DNA of 64,000 nucleotides from Arenibacter sp. P308M17 (GTDB taxonomy: Bacteria > Bacteroidota > Bacteroidia > Flavobacteriales > Flavobacteriaceae), in NCBI RefSeq assembly GCF_003426735.1, contig NZ_QVON01000001.1, forward strand, positions 620,001-684,000, in the 5' to 3' direction. A model generated the notes under the pieces. The model saw only the letters and a program-made list of their open reading frames with translations, was not told where the DNA came from and made no database searches. Positions 8,626 to 17,521 of the stretch are shown one piece after another; the first letter of the stretch is position 1, and every line of letters starts with the position of its first letter. A program made the translations under genes and the position numbers.

Positions 8626-9510
8626 ATGAAATACCTTTCAAGAATTAAATTTCTACCTTTTTATATGGTATCCGTACTACCCATGGGGGTACTATATGTA
8701 GTCTCGGATGTAATGTATTTTTTTGTATACAGGATAGTGGGATATCGGAAAAAGGTAGTGTTCGTTAACCTTAGAAACTCATTCCCTTCCAAAAGCGAGA
8801 AGGAAATTGGGCAGATTGCCAAGGATTTTTATAGGCACTTCTGTGATGTGGTGTTGGAGTCTTTTAAAAGGTTGACAATAGGGGAGAAGGAAATAAAAAA
8901 GCGTTTGCTCATTAAGAATCCGGAGTTGATCCAGGAATATGTGAATAGCAAGCGAAGTATTCTTATGTATACCGGGCATCAGGGCAATTGGGAATGGATG
9001 GTTTTTTTGCCTTTAATGTTCCCATATAGTTCCAATACATTTTACAAACCTATCAAAAACAAGTATTTTGATGAGCTGTTCAAAAATATGCGGCAGCGAT
9101 TCGGCGTCAATTGTGTGGAATCGGATAAAGGGTTTAGGACCATTTTGGACAATCATCAGAAGAAGGTACTTACTTTGAACTGTATGATCGGTGATCAAAG
9201 TCCGACTAAAAAGAGCTCCAAATACTGGTATAATTTTCTGAATCAAGAAACCGCTTTTTTTATAGGTGCCGATAAGATAGCCAAGAAAACCGATCAGGTA
9301 GTCCTATTTCCATATTTCAAAAAATTGAGGAGGGGATATTACGAATTGGAGTTTCGGATCATTGAAGATCACCCACGCATAAGGAACAATTTTGAGATTT
9401 TGGAAAAATATGCCCAACAATTGGAACAGGCTATTACCAGCGCACCGGAATTGTGGCTGTGGAGCCATAGACGCTGGAAATTGAAAAGGGAAAATGATCC
9501 CTCCTTATAG
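8626..9510 (+). CDS. LpxL/HtrB-type lysophospholipid (lipid A) acyltransferase
   Basis: A 294-residue inner-membrane acyltransferase of the lipid A biosynthesis family. A hydrophobic N-terminal anchor (residues ~10-38) is followed by the catalytic H-x4-E motif in YTGHQGNWEW (His118, Glu123) and by the family segment TLNCMIGDQSPT. The C-terminal PELWLWSHRRWK is the WxHRR-type ending characteristic of LpxL/LpxM proteins. It transfers a secondary acyl chain to a lipid A precursor, or acts on a related lipid such as an aminolipid. It stands alone and its stop is 16 bases from the convergent symporter gene. The family call is firm; the exact acceptor lipid is not. Confidence 0.88.
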   Translation: MKYLSRIKFLPFYMVSVLPMGVLYVVSDVMYFFVYRIVGYRKKVVFVNLRNSFPSKSEKEIGQIAKDFYRHFCDVVLESFKRLTIGEKEIKKRLLIKNPELIQEYVNSKRSILMYTGHQGNWEWMVFLPLMFPYSSNTFYKPIKNKYFDELFKNMRQRFGVNCVESDKGFRTILDNHQKKVLTLNCMIGDQSPTKKSSKYWYNFLNQETAFFIGADKIAKKTDQVVLFPYFKKLRRGYYELEFRIIEDHPRIRNNFEILEKYAQQLEQAITSAPELWLWSHRRWKLKRENDPSL

Positions 9511-9526
9511 GAATTGGTGTGCGATA

Positions 9527-12148
9527 TTAGTTTTGTATGCCCTTAGGTGTCTTATCCTTAAACAACAAGCTAAAAATATATCCGAAAACAAAACAGGAAA
9601 CCAAGCCAAAAAAGGCATACATTAAAAAGTTTATGGAGGTTTGGTTGCTTATGTAGTAGATTAAAAATCCACTTATTACAAATCCGATCAGGGTACCTTT
9701 GGCATTGGCTTTTTTTGTCAGCATGCCCAGCAGGAACATTCCTCCCAGGCCACCCGTAAAGAGGCCAAGGTATCTGTAAAATTCATCCCACAGGGATTTT
9801 ATGTTGGAACTCGCCATCCATAGTGCGAACATTACCCCCAACAAACCAGTGATAACAGTGGTTGCCCTGGCAATCCTCAGAAGACGCAGATCGGCTACCC
9901 TGGGATTGAAATGTTTGTAGAAGTCGCTACAGAAGGCAGTGGAAACGGAGTTTAGGCTACTACTGATGCTGGACATGGCCGCTGAAAAAATACCTGCCAC
10001 GAGAAGTCCGGATATGCCCAAGGGAAGCTCTTTAACAATATACCATGGGAAAATGGAATCGTTATTGCTTATGGAAGGGGATAACCGATCTGGCATTTCC
10101 GAGTAAAATATAAATAACAAGGTGCCAATACCAAAGAATATAATGGTGGCCGGGAGGGTCATAATGGCGTTGGTGTAGACTGTTTTCTGTGAATCCTTTA
10201 CATTGCTGCTGGTTAAATAACGCTGAACAATGGTTTGGTCCGTGCCTTGGGTTACCAAGGCCGAAGCCAATCCACCAATAAATACCACCCAGAAAGTGGA
10301 GTCCGTAAAATTGAATTCCATGTTCATAAGGTTGAACTTATTTCTGTCCGAGGCATAATCTATCATTTCACCAAAGTTGGCCTCTGTATGCATCATAATC
10401 CAGATAACCGCTAGGATACTTCCGCCCATTAAAACTATTACCTGCATTACATCTGTCCATACAACGGCCTCTATTCCACCAAAAGCGGTATATATGATAC
10501 ATAGTATTCCCATTATTAATATACAGGCCTCAACGGGTATGCCCGTAACTATGGATACGGCCAATGACGGTAGTAAAAGCACTATTCCTATTCTCCCCAA
10601 TTGAAACAAAATAAAGGACAGACTGCCCAATGCCCTGGCGGTGTAATTGAACCTATTTTCCAGAAACTCGTAGGCGGTGGAAATTCGGAGTTTGGCAAAA
10701 TAAGGTATAAATATATAGGCTATGACAGGGGTGATCAGAATAGCGGTCATGTTGAGCATAAAATAGGACCAATCCGTAATAAAGGCTTTGGCAGGAATGG
10801 CCATAAAGGTTATGGCGCTCAACAAAGTACCAAAAACACTGAGTCCCGAAGCCCACCAGGGGATACGTCCACCGCCGGTAAAGTAGTCTTCAGTGGAACG
10901 TTGTTTTCTTGAAAAATAGAGGCCTATAAGTACGGAAATACACAAATATGCTACTAATATCCCATAGTTTAACAGCCCAAAAGGATGTGCAGCTTCCGCA
11001 ATTTGAAAGGCTTGGACCTTTGGGGTACGTATTCCCGGGGATATTTCTCCGGAAACGATTACAAAATCGTCCTTATCATGGAATGACAATGCCGTAACCG
11101 GGATTTTAACGTCCAGACTGGCATATTTGAACCACTTTTTGGTAATGGTATTGTAGGTCAAAATCTCCCTACTAAAGCCGGGATGTGTATTTAATATATT
11201 ATTTCTTGATCGTATTAAATTTTGCCTTATGGAATCATTCTTCTCTTCGGAAATTTGAACCCCATATTTCTCTAATTGATGGAAGAGGGTTTCGTCCGAA
11301 CCCCCGTATATCATTATGTGCATAGATCCGATTGCTTCGGCCGAAGCGCCCATCAATACCGTTGGCTTTTCATTTAAAAGAACTTCACCTTCCTCTTCCC
11401 AACTCTGGGTTTTTAGATTATAGGACAAATAGTTACTGCTTACTTCCGAAAGTTTACCTTTCACTTCATTCCTTCCACCAATTACAAATATCTTTTTGGC
11501 TTCGGACGCCTCCTGAACTACCGCTGTGTGCAAGCCTCTGGGCGCTCCTGGAAAATCGGGTAGTCGTTCCCAGGAAGTTTTGGTCTTTGTGTTAAGGCGG
11601 TAGAAGGCATTGGTACTTTTGCCATTATTTATACCACCAATAACATAAATATAATCCCCATTGGTTACGGCTGCGGTATAGGACAAAGGTTCTGGGAGGG
11701 ATGGGTAGTCCACTATGCTAATGTCCGAGGTATTTTTGTCGTAACCTAAAAGAAGAACGGCATCACTGCTCTTCTCCCTATTGTTGCCGCCAATACAGAG
11801 AATTCCGTCGGGGAGGCTCAGGGAGGCGCCGTAGGCCAAAGGAAAAGGTAGGGTAGTTTTGGATAATTGCCATATACCGTCTTTGAGGATATATATGGAA
11901 CTGCTCCATTTTTTTTCCCCTCCTTCCCAGGGAAGTGCATCCGGAAAGTTGGCTCCTCCCGCGGCCATGATTACACCCTGGTGCGTTCCCCCCATCATGC
12001 CCGCATAGCCCAACGCCTGTTCTTGGCCTGGTTCGGCAGGAAGATTTGCTATATTACGAATTGAGAGTTTTGGGCCATCCTGACCAAAGATCGATAACGT
12101 GCCAAAAAGCGCTATTGCTATAGTAAAAATCTTGCGAAACATCCCCAT
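9527..12148 (-). CDS. Sialic-acid mutarotase (cyclically permuted, NanM-like) fused to SSS sodium symporter
   Basis: An 873-residue two-domain protein. After a signal-like N-terminus (MFRKIFTIAIALFGTLSIFGQ), residues ~30-380 form kelch-type beta-propeller repeats (IYVIGGINNGK, IFVIGGRNEVK, IMIYGGSDE), resembling the permuted relatives of E. coli NanM that interconvert sialic acid anomers. Residues ~395-865 are a sodium:solute symporter with many membrane spans, starting LLNYGILVAYLCISVLIGLYFS and including the family-typical TEDYFTGGGRIPWW and GGIEAVVWTDVMQ. The mutarotase would be periplasmic and hand sugar to the transporter. The frame reaches a TTG at 12175, but the ATG codons at 12148 or 12142 fit the signal sequence better. 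A palindromic operator lies 46 bases upstream. Sialic acid as substrate is inferred from the neighbouring sialidase and lyase. Confidence 0.86.
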   Translation of the reverse strand: MGMFRKIFTIAIALFGTLSIFGQDGPKLSIRNIANLPAEPGQEQALGYAGMMGGTHQGVIMAAGGANFPDALPWEGGEKKWSSSIYILKDGIWQLSKTTLPFPLAYGASLSLPDGILCIGGNNREKSSDAVLLLGYDKNTSDISIVDYPSLPEPLSYTAAVTNGDYIYVIGGINNGKSTNAFYRLNTKTKTSWERLPDFPGAPRGLHTAVVQEASEAKKIFVIGGRNEVKGKLSEVSSNYLSYNLKTQSWEEEGEVLLNEKPTVLMGASAEAIGSMHIMIYGGSDETLFHQLEKYGVQISEEKNDSIRQNLIRSRNNILNTHPGFSREILTYNTITKKWFKYASLDVKIPVTALSFHDKDDFVIVSGEISPGIRTPKVQAFQIAEAAHPFGLLNYGILVAYLCISVLIGLYFSRKQRSTEDYFTGGGRIPWWASGLSVFGTLLSAITFMAIPAKAFITDWSYFMLNMTAILITPVIAYIFIPYFAKLRISTAYEFLENRFNYTARALGSLSFILFQLGRIGIVLLLPSLAVSIVTGIPVEACILIMGILCIIYTAFGGIEAVVWTDVMQVIVLMGGSILAVIWIMMHTEANFGEMIDYASDRNKFNLMNMEFNFTDSTFWVVFIGGLASALVTQGTDQTIVQRYLTSSNVKDSQKTVYTNAIMTLPATIIFFGIGTLLFIFYSEMPDRLSPSISNNDSIFPWYIVKELPLGISGLLVAGIFSAAMSSISSSLNSVSTAFCSDFYKHFNPRVADLRLLRIARATTVITGLLGVMFALWMASSNIKSLWDEFYRYLGLFTGGLGGMFLLGMLTKKANAKGTLIGFVISGFLIYYISNQTSINFLMYAFFGLVSCFVFGYIFSLLFKDKTPKGIQN

Positions 12149-12194
12149 ATTAGGTAAAATTAACTTTTTCGGCAATATAATTAAAAATAATGTA

Positions 12195-12209
12195 TTATGT
12201 ATAACATAA
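12195..12209. promoter_or_regulatory. Palindromic operator, site A of the sialic-acid regulon
   Basis: TTATGTATAACATAA, with perfect six-base arms around ATA. It is the exact reverse complement of the site before susC (25751-25765), and the identity extends to 16 bases. The GT-N3-AC core fits binding sites of FadR-subfamily GntR regulators. It lies 46 bases before the symporter start. The likely binder is the regulator encoded at 13278. Confidence 0.78.
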
Positions 12210-12267
12210 ATAAATATTATACAAATTATTACCTTTAATAACCTGAAAAGGAAATTATCGAATATTG

Positions 12268-13041
12268 CTATTCATACATATCGTCAATACCAACTTCATG
12301 GAGTTCCTGTAAAAATCCTGAGATACCCTCGGTCACGGCCATAAAGAACTTGGCTCCATTTTCCGTTTTGGCCATCTTCGGATTTCCTACTCCCGTATCT
12401 TCGGTTACGGCAGTCCATTTGCGTTGCGCGGTTACCCATCCTTCTTTCAAGCCTTTTATTTTAAATGTTTTGGCGTTTCCATCTCCTGCTTCTTCCAAGG
12501 GCAGTACCAAATTTGGGGTTAGATGCATTACAACGGCGGTTTCCAATTCCCCGGCATGGTCGCCCGGTTCATGAAAATAGTTGGATGCCTTGGCAGCTTC
12601 CCACCAATTTAGGGAGCAAACAAAGACCGAAGGGTATAGTATGCTCAGTTCCCTAATAATCTGTTTAAAATTATTGCCCCCATGTCCGTTTACGATGACC
12701 AGTTTGTGTATATTATTGGCTTCCAAAACCTGTACCAAATCTTTTAGTACTGCCATTTGTGTGCTTGGATTCATATTTATACATAGGTCAACATCCATTT
12801 GTCCGGTATTGACCCCAAAAGGGATATTGGGCAGGACAATTACCTTTGCCTTTTTGTCCCAAGCCAGTTTGGCGGCTTGGATGGCCGCATTTTCGGCCAG
12901 GATATTATCGGTTCCGTAGGGCAAATGGTAATTGTGTGCCTCCGTGGCGCCCCAAGGCAATATCGCAACGGTGTAATTTTGCTCCCGCACGGTTTTCCAA
13001 TTGGTTTCTGCCAGCACATAGGGTCTTGGACTATTCTTCAT
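12268..13041 (-). CDS. Creatininase-family amidohydrolase
   Basis: A 257-residue protein of the creatininase superfamily. Metal-site features are WGATEAHNYHLPYGTD near residues 31-46 (Glu, His and Asp ligands), IVNGHGGNN near residue 119 and a late DHAGELETA containing the last glutamate ligand. The family includes creatinine amidohydrolase and the FAPy-type and MftE-type peptide or amide hydrolases, so creatinine itself is not implied. It probably has its own promoter, with an operator (13102-13116) 60 bases upstream, divergent from the FadR-type gene. Its presence in a sialic-acid locus suggests action on an amide or lactam form of the sugar, but that is conjecture. Family firm, role unknown. 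Confidence 0.85.
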   Translation of the reverse strand: MKNSPRPYVLAETNWKTVREQNYTVAILPWGATEAHNYHLPYGTDNILAENAAIQAAKLAWDKKAKVIVLPNIPFGVNTGQMDVDLCINMNPSTQMAVLKDLVQVLEANNIHKLVIVNGHGGNNFKQIIRELSILYPSVFVCSLNWWEAAKASNYFHEPGDHAGELETAVVMHLTPNLVLPLEEAGDGNAKTFKIKGLKEGWVTAQRKWTAVTEDTGVGNPKMAKTENGAKFFMAVTEGISGFLQELHEVGIDDMYE

Positions 13042-13101
13042 CGCTATATTTTTTGTTTTTATTGCTGTTTCTTATTTTGAGGATTGATAGAAAGCATTTA
13101 A

Positions 13102-13116
13102 ATATGTAATACATAA
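13102..13116. promoter_or_regulatory. Palindromic operator, site B of the sialic-acid regulon
   Basis: ATATGTAATACATAA, one base from the TTATGT-N3-ACATAA pattern. Its reverse complement shares the 12-base core TTATGTATTACA with site C. It lies in the divergent space between the creatininase gene (start 13041) and the FadR-type regulator (start 13278), so it could control both, including autoregulation. Confidence 0.72.
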
Positions 13117-13277
13117 AACAATTTATCAAAATTAAGGTGATATAATTGTAATTTTGTTATAAATTACGCAAAATTTAATCTTAAGCTTCTCCGACCCTTG
13201 TGTTGGCCCCGCCTTTTGGGCAATTACGGGTGAGGCAAAATTACAAGGTTTATCTCAAAACACTAAAGTTCGTTAAA

Positions 13278-14003
13278 ATGAGTAAATTAAACAAAATTGA
13301 ACCCTTGGATAACCTGTCTTTGGTAGATAAGGCAGAAATTAGGATTTTAAAATTTTTCAAGGAAAACAAATTGAAGCCTGGGGATGCCATTCCCAAGGAA
13401 CTGGAATTTTCCGAAGCTTTTGGGGTTAGTAGAACGGTAGTTCGGGAAGCATTGTTGCGTTTAAGGACGCTAGGGATTATAGATTCCAAAAAGCATAGGG
13501 GCATGGTTTTGACCCGGCCCGATATCATTAATAATTTTGAACGTATTCTTGATCCCACTTTACTGGGAGATGATACCTTAAGGAATTTATTCGAGCTCCG
13601 ACTTATTATGGAAATGGGAATTGCGGATTTTCTCTTTGAGCACAAAACTCAAAAGGACATGGACGAATTGGAGCGAATCGTGACCTTGGAAGAGGAAACA
13701 AGTTATGAAAAGGATCGCTTTTCATTGGACCGGGAAATCGCATTTCATGGAAAACTATATCAAATGTCCAACAATGCCACGGTACAGAGGTTTCAAAGTC
13801 TTTTATTGCCCGTTTTTGAGTACGTGTATTTGGAAGAAGCCAAGAAAAACAAAACGGATTATCAATATTCTTCCGGACAATTTGTAACACATAGAATGTT
13901 GATGGATAATTTGAGGGTAGGTACCCCCGAGACCTATAGAAGTGCCATGCGCCGACATTTGGAACCCCATTTTGATCATGCACTAAGGAACGGGAGGAAA
14001 TAG
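13278..14003 (+). CDS. GntR-family (FadR subfamily, FCD domain) transcriptional regulator
   Basis: A 241-residue regulator. The frame continues upstream to 13200, but the ATG at 13278 starts the protein where FadR-type proteins normally start. Residues ~15-80 are the winged helix-turn-helix, with SEAFGVSRTVVREALLRLR as the recognition region. Residues ~95-230 are an FCD effector domain whose probable metal ligands are in LDREIAFHGKLY, VTHRMLMDN and MRRHLEPHF. It is the only regulator in the sialic-acid locus and is divergent from the creatininase gene. FadR-subfamily proteins bind palindromes with a GT-N3-AC core; four such sites occur in this locus (12195, 13102, 20491, 25751). The effector is probably a sialic-acid catabolite. 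Confidence 0.88.
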   Translation: MSKLNKIEPLDNLSLVDKAEIRILKFFKENKLKPGDAIPKELEFSEAFGVSRTVVREALLRLRTLGIIDSKKHRGMVLTRPDIINNFERILDPTLLGDDTLRNLFELRLIMEMGIADFLFEHKTQKDMDELERIVTLEEETSYEKDRFSLDREIAFHGKLYQMSNNATVQRFQSLLLPVFEYVYLEEAKKNKTDYQYSSGQFVTHRMLMDNLRVGTPETYRSAMRRHLEPHFDHALRNGRK

Positions 14004-14006
14004 TAC

Positions 14007-14034
14007 AATTCCTGTTTTGGGGATATCAGGAATT
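14007..14034. terminator. Possible shared hairpin between convergent genes
   Basis: Eight-base arms AATTCCTG (14007-14014) and CAGGAATT (14027-14034) around a 12-base loop, between the stop of the FadR-type gene and the stop of the convergent oxygenase gene, which it touches. There is no clear T-run on either side, so termination is only suggested by position. Confidence 0.35.
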
Positions 14035-14908
14035 AGGAATAAAGTAAAGGGAAAAATTTCCCCTCCATCTTATTGCCCTTGGCCACCTTGGGAACCCCGG
14101 ACAAAAGTTCCTCGTCCGTATTGCTTATGGTGCCATCTGCAAATACATTAAGGACAAATGCCCTCCTGCTTTTTTCCGACTTATTTTCGTAAGAACCGTG
14201 CACCATTAATGGATGGTGAAAGGTGGCGAAACCTTTTTTTAATTCAATGGGAGTTGGCTTAAACTCTTTTTTTTGATCCTCGTTAAGATATTTCATAAGT
14301 CCGTCCATATCGCCAGCAAGTGACGGGGCATCCAAAAGGCCCCATTTGTGGCTTTTGGGGATATAATGAAGACAGCCATTTTCAGTATTGGCATCATCCA
14401 ATCCCGTCCAGCAGGTGAGGTGTTGCATGGCTATAGTCCTTGTCCAATAGGAGTAATCCTGGTGCCAGGCTACTACACCACCATGAAGTGCCGGTTTACA
14501 GAATAATTGGTCGTGCCAAAACCTAACGGGCTTCATGTCCAACAACTGATGGGCAGCCATAACAAAGGCGGGGTTCCACAATACATCATGAAAGCCAGGG
14601 GCAATGCGCCAATGACCTAGGGAATGGAACAAAACCGAATTGGGATCTTGGGATTCGTTGCTGTGAAATTCATAGAACAAATGATTGGCAGGATGTTCAG
14701 GGACTATTATTTCCGCCAATTCTTGGTTTAATTTATCTACCTGCCATTCCTCCAACAATTTTATTCCCGATACATAGCCAAATTCATGGAAGTGAGCAAC
14801 CTGCTCATTGGATAATTTGTACTGTTCCCATTCCGCCGCTGATTTTGGCAGTTGGAACATATCGGAAATGGGATGGTCAAAATCGGCTAGATCCTTTACA
14901 ATGGCCAT
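14033..14908 (-). CDS. Phytanoyl-CoA dioxygenase (PhyH)-family Fe(II)/2-oxoglutarate oxygenase
   Basis: A 291-residue non-haem iron oxygenase. The frame extends upstream to a TTG at 14983; the ATG at 14908 is the first standard start and is used here. The iron ligands are visible as VAWHQDYSYW (His149, Asp151) and the distal VHGSYEN (His237), with an arginine for 2-oxoglutarate about 11 residues later (RRAFVLNVF). The conserved WTGLDDANTENGCLHYIPKS segment is typical of PhyH proteins acting on small soluble substrates. It follows the sialidase gene by about 107 bases, probably as the last gene of the lyase-hexosaminidase-epimerase-sialidase unit. Oxidative removal of an N- or O-substituent from a modified sugar is conceivable. 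The substrate is not known. Confidence 0.82.
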   Translation of the reverse strand: MAIVKDLADFDHPISDMFQLPKSAAEWEQYKLSNEQVAHFHEFGYVSGIKLLEEWQVDKLNQELAEIIVPEHPANHLFYEFHSNESQDPNSVLFHSLGHWRIAPGFHDVLWNPAFVMAAHQLLDMKPVRFWHDQLFCKPALHGGVVAWHQDYSYWTRTIAMQHLTCWTGLDDANTENGCLHYIPKSHKWGLLDAPSLAGDMDGLMKYLNEDQKKEFKPTPIELKKGFATFHHPLMVHGSYENKSEKSRRAFVLNVFADGTISNTDEELLSGVPKVAKGNKMEGKFFPLLYS

Positions 14909-15015
14909 AGGTGGGCTTGTTAAATTAATCGATATACCTAAACTACCATGTAGTTCATCATAAATATATCCATTATTTTCCAAAGGGGCAACTTATCTAT
15001 TTATGGCATAATAGT

Positions 15016-16146
15016 TTAGTCTTTCTTTGGCCTTGGCTTTCTGTACTTGTCCTTTCCATCTGTCAACCATTTTAAGGAGAAGCTTACAAAAGGATTTTTC
15101 TGATAATCATCCTGTTCAAAAAACAAGCCTACATCCCCGTTTTCCAAAATGGTCATTGACGAGTAGGCAGATTCCCCTTCATAGATCGTTTTGCCCTCGG
15201 ACCAGGTTTCGCCTTCGTCATAACTTATTCTGACCGTCATGTTAACACGTCCCTTTTCACTTTTGGCATTGGAGAACAACAACCTATTTTTCTTATAACC
15301 ATCCTCAATGGAAGTATAACGCACAATACTGGCATTACAACCCGGATCTATCAAATTGGGTTCGGGTCGGGTTTTCCAACTTTTTCCTTCGTCCTTGGAA
15401 ATATGTACGTACCGCTTTCCTTCTTTATTGGCCCTGGCATTGATCATCCAATCCCCATTGGCCAACTCCATTATTTTGGATTCGTCCGCCGGACTCACGG
15501 GAGTATCTATAAAGAACCAGGATTTTCCGTGGTCCTTGCTACCAAAAACATGAAGCCCGCTATTTAGGTTCACCATGCAGTGGAGCAATGTGCCGGATCG
15601 GGTCTGTATGCCCCGGCCGGAGGTGATAAATTTAAAGTCGTTGTGCCATTCCCGCTTTGCAATTTGAGGGGTAATATCTTCCGGCTTGCTCCACGTCTTT
15701 CCATTATCCGCACTTTTTACAACATGTAAATAGTAAACGTCCTTTTCCTTATCCAGATCCATATAATTGTAAAAAAGAAAAATTTCGTTGGTTACGGCAT
15801 CTACTATCATAGAGGGATCGGAAGCCGATTTGCCCAAGGGGAAATCCACAATTTTTTCTATGGCCGACCAAGTTTTGCCATTGTCGCTACTTCGCCTTAT
15901 CACAATATTTATATCCTTGCTCCACTTAAGGTCGCCACAGGAAGGTACCCGTTCGTCTATGGCCGCTATGAGGTCGCCATTAGGAGCGGTGGTCAGGGCA
16001 GGGATACGATAGCAGGAAACATCCTGGTTCATGGTAGTGTTAAACAGATCCTGATGCTGTTTTACCCCATCGGCAATCTTGAAATTTTCCTGTTGGGCCT
16101 TACATCCGAAGGCGACGAACAATAGTAGTATCAATGAATTTTTCAT
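15016..16146 (-). CDS. Exo-alpha-sialidase (GH33-type), lipoprotein
   Basis: A 376-residue sialidase. The signal peptide ends with lipobox Cys15 (FVAFGC), so the enzyme is probably anchored in a membrane. The arginine-containing YRIPAL motif follows at residues ~46-51. Five Asp-box repeats are visible: SSDNGKTW, SADNGKTW, SKDHGKSW, SKDEGKSW and SYDEGETW. The AAIDERVPSCGD region carries the probable acid aspartate. It releases terminal sialic acid from glycoconjugates, feeding the lyase and epimerase encoded upstream. A 162-base AT-rich gap separates it from the epimerase gene, so it could have its own promoter, though no regulon palindrome was found there. Family very likely; linkage preference unknown. 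Confidence 0.9.
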   Translation of the reverse strand: MKNSLILLLFVAFGCKAQQENFKIADGVKQHQDLFNTTMNQDVSCYRIPALTTAPNGDLIAAIDERVPSCGDLKWSKDINIVIRRSSDNGKTWSAIEKIVDFPLGKSASDPSMIVDAVTNEIFLFYNYMDLDKEKDVYYLHVVKSADNGKTWSKPEDITPQIAKREWHNDFKFITSGRGIQTRSGTLLHCMVNLNSGLHVFGSKDHGKSWFFIDTPVSPADESKIMELANGDWMINARANKEGKRYVHISKDEGKSWKTRPEPNLIDPGCNASIVRYTSIEDGYKKNRLLFSNAKSEKGRVNMTVRISYDEGETWSEGKTIYEGESAYSSMTILENGDVGLFFEQDDYQKNPFVSFSLKWLTDGKDKYRKPRPKKD

Positions 16147-16308
16147 ACGTTTAAATTTTTGTAATTATTTGGAAATAAATTAATTAAAAAATTGAGAACG
16201 TATGTAACCGCTACGCTCTCACATTAAAAATTTTAAACATTGCCTTTTGTGAAGTAATTTTTAAAATTTATTAATGTTCGTTTCATGTGTTATTAATTTA
16301 GGTTAATT

Positions 16309-17481
16309 TTAATTTACCATTCCATTATTCTCCATTTTCTCAAAGGTTTTCCAACATTGGAGCATAGCTCTAGGCACGTGGAAACATCCCTTCCATTTGC
16401 CGCCTTTAAGGTGCAACAATACTTTGCCTTCCCTATTTAAATATCCAAACCACTCCCCATGTTCCGTGTCCGAAAAATGCTGCCAACTAAAGTCGTGCAC
16501 TTTGGCGTACCATTTGGAAATTTCAGGCTCATGTGTCTGTTCATAGGCCTTGGCAAGGGCAACCAAAGTCTCCAAATGTACCCACCATAATTTTTGGTCC
16601 CATTCCAACTGTTGTGGTGGATGCCCCTTGGCATCCATAAAATAGAGTATTCCGCCATATTCTTTGTCCCAACTGTATTCCAAAATTTTAATAATGGTCT
16701 CCGTAGCTTTTTTTATAAGGCCTTGGTCATTTCTTCTGACGGCAATATCTATCATAAACCACATGGCCTCTATGCCATGGCCCGGATTTAATAAACGTCC
16801 GTTAAAACTGTCTTCAAGGCTGCCGTTGGGCTTTACGAATTCATAGATCAAGCCCGATTTTTTATCCAAAAAGACTTCCATAACCTCATGGATCGAAAAA
16901 TCTATGGTTCGCTCCACTTCGGAGGGTTCCAATATGTCTTCCAGCTCCAAAACCAGGTTGGACAGAATCATGGGTAGGGCAAAACTTTTAAGCGGTCGGG
17001 CGGAGGTTCCTTTTTCGTATGGGCCCTTTGGATTATCTTTCCTCTTGAGAATATTTAGATATGTTTTTTTTGCCAGTTCCTTATAATCCGGGTCTTGTGC
17101 CGCTTTACCATATTGGGCAAAGGCCATGGCCGCAAAGCAATCCGAAAAAATATTATAGGGTTGTACCAAAGCTTGTCCGTTGGCAGTTAGGGAAAAATAG
17201 ACATTGCCTTCGGCATCCATTCCCTTATCCCTTATAAAATCGACCCCACTTTTGGCAATTTCCAGCCATTTTTTCCTTGGTTCCACCTGGTTGTACAAGG
17301 TAGCGAACATCCAGGCCTGTCTTCCTTGCAGCCATATAAACTTATCGGTGTCGTACACCCTGCCTTCCCTATCCAAACAGGTAAAATAGCCTCCATTTTT
17401 AAGATCCAGGGAATGTTTCTCCCAAAAGGGGATCACATTATTCAATAAGGTGTCTTTGTACAGTCTACTTTGTGGTTTCAT
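16309..17481 (-). CDS. N-acylglucosamine 2-epimerase (AGE/RenBP family)
   Basis: A 390-residue (alpha/alpha)6-barrel epimerase, the usual family length. Recognisable segments are [20 protein letters not shown] at the N-terminus, [33 protein letters not shown] and [14 protein letters not shown], which hold the conserved arginine and histidines of this family. It interconverts N-acetylmannosamine and N-acetylglucosamine. Here it would take the ManNAc released by the lyase to GlcNAc, the known Bacteroidota route (NanE-II type) that avoids ManNAc kinase. No GlcNAc kinase (RokA) is found in the window, so it must be elsewhere. It lies 40 bases after the GH20 gene, probably in the same transcript. 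Confidence 0.9.
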   Translation of the reverse strand: MKPQSRLYKDTLLNNVIPFWEKHSLDLKNGGYFTCLDREGRVYDTDKFIWLQGRQAWMFATLYNQVEPRKKWLEIAKSGVDFIRDKGMDAEGNVYFSLTANGQALVQPYNIFSDCFAAMAFAQYGKAAQDPDYKELAKKTYLNILKRKDNPKGPYEKGTSARPLKSFALPMILSNLVLELEDILEPSEVERTIDFSIHEVMEVFLDKKSGLIYEFVKPNGSLEDSFNGRLLNPGHGIEAMWFMIDIAVRRNDQGLIKKATETIIKILEYSWDKEYGGILYFMDAKGHPPQQLEWDQKLWWVHLETLVALAKAYEQTHEPEISKWYAKVHDFSWQHFSDTEHGEWFGYLNREGKVLLHLKGGKWKGCFHVPRAMLQCWKTFEKMENNGMVN

Positions 17482-17521
17482 TAATTCCTGTTATTAACAA
17501 TTATGAATATACTTATTGGGT

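Noticed and set aside
16147-16308. A fifth regulon palindrome before the sialidase
   Set aside because: Only a half-site-like TATGTAAC near 16201 was found, without the second arm.
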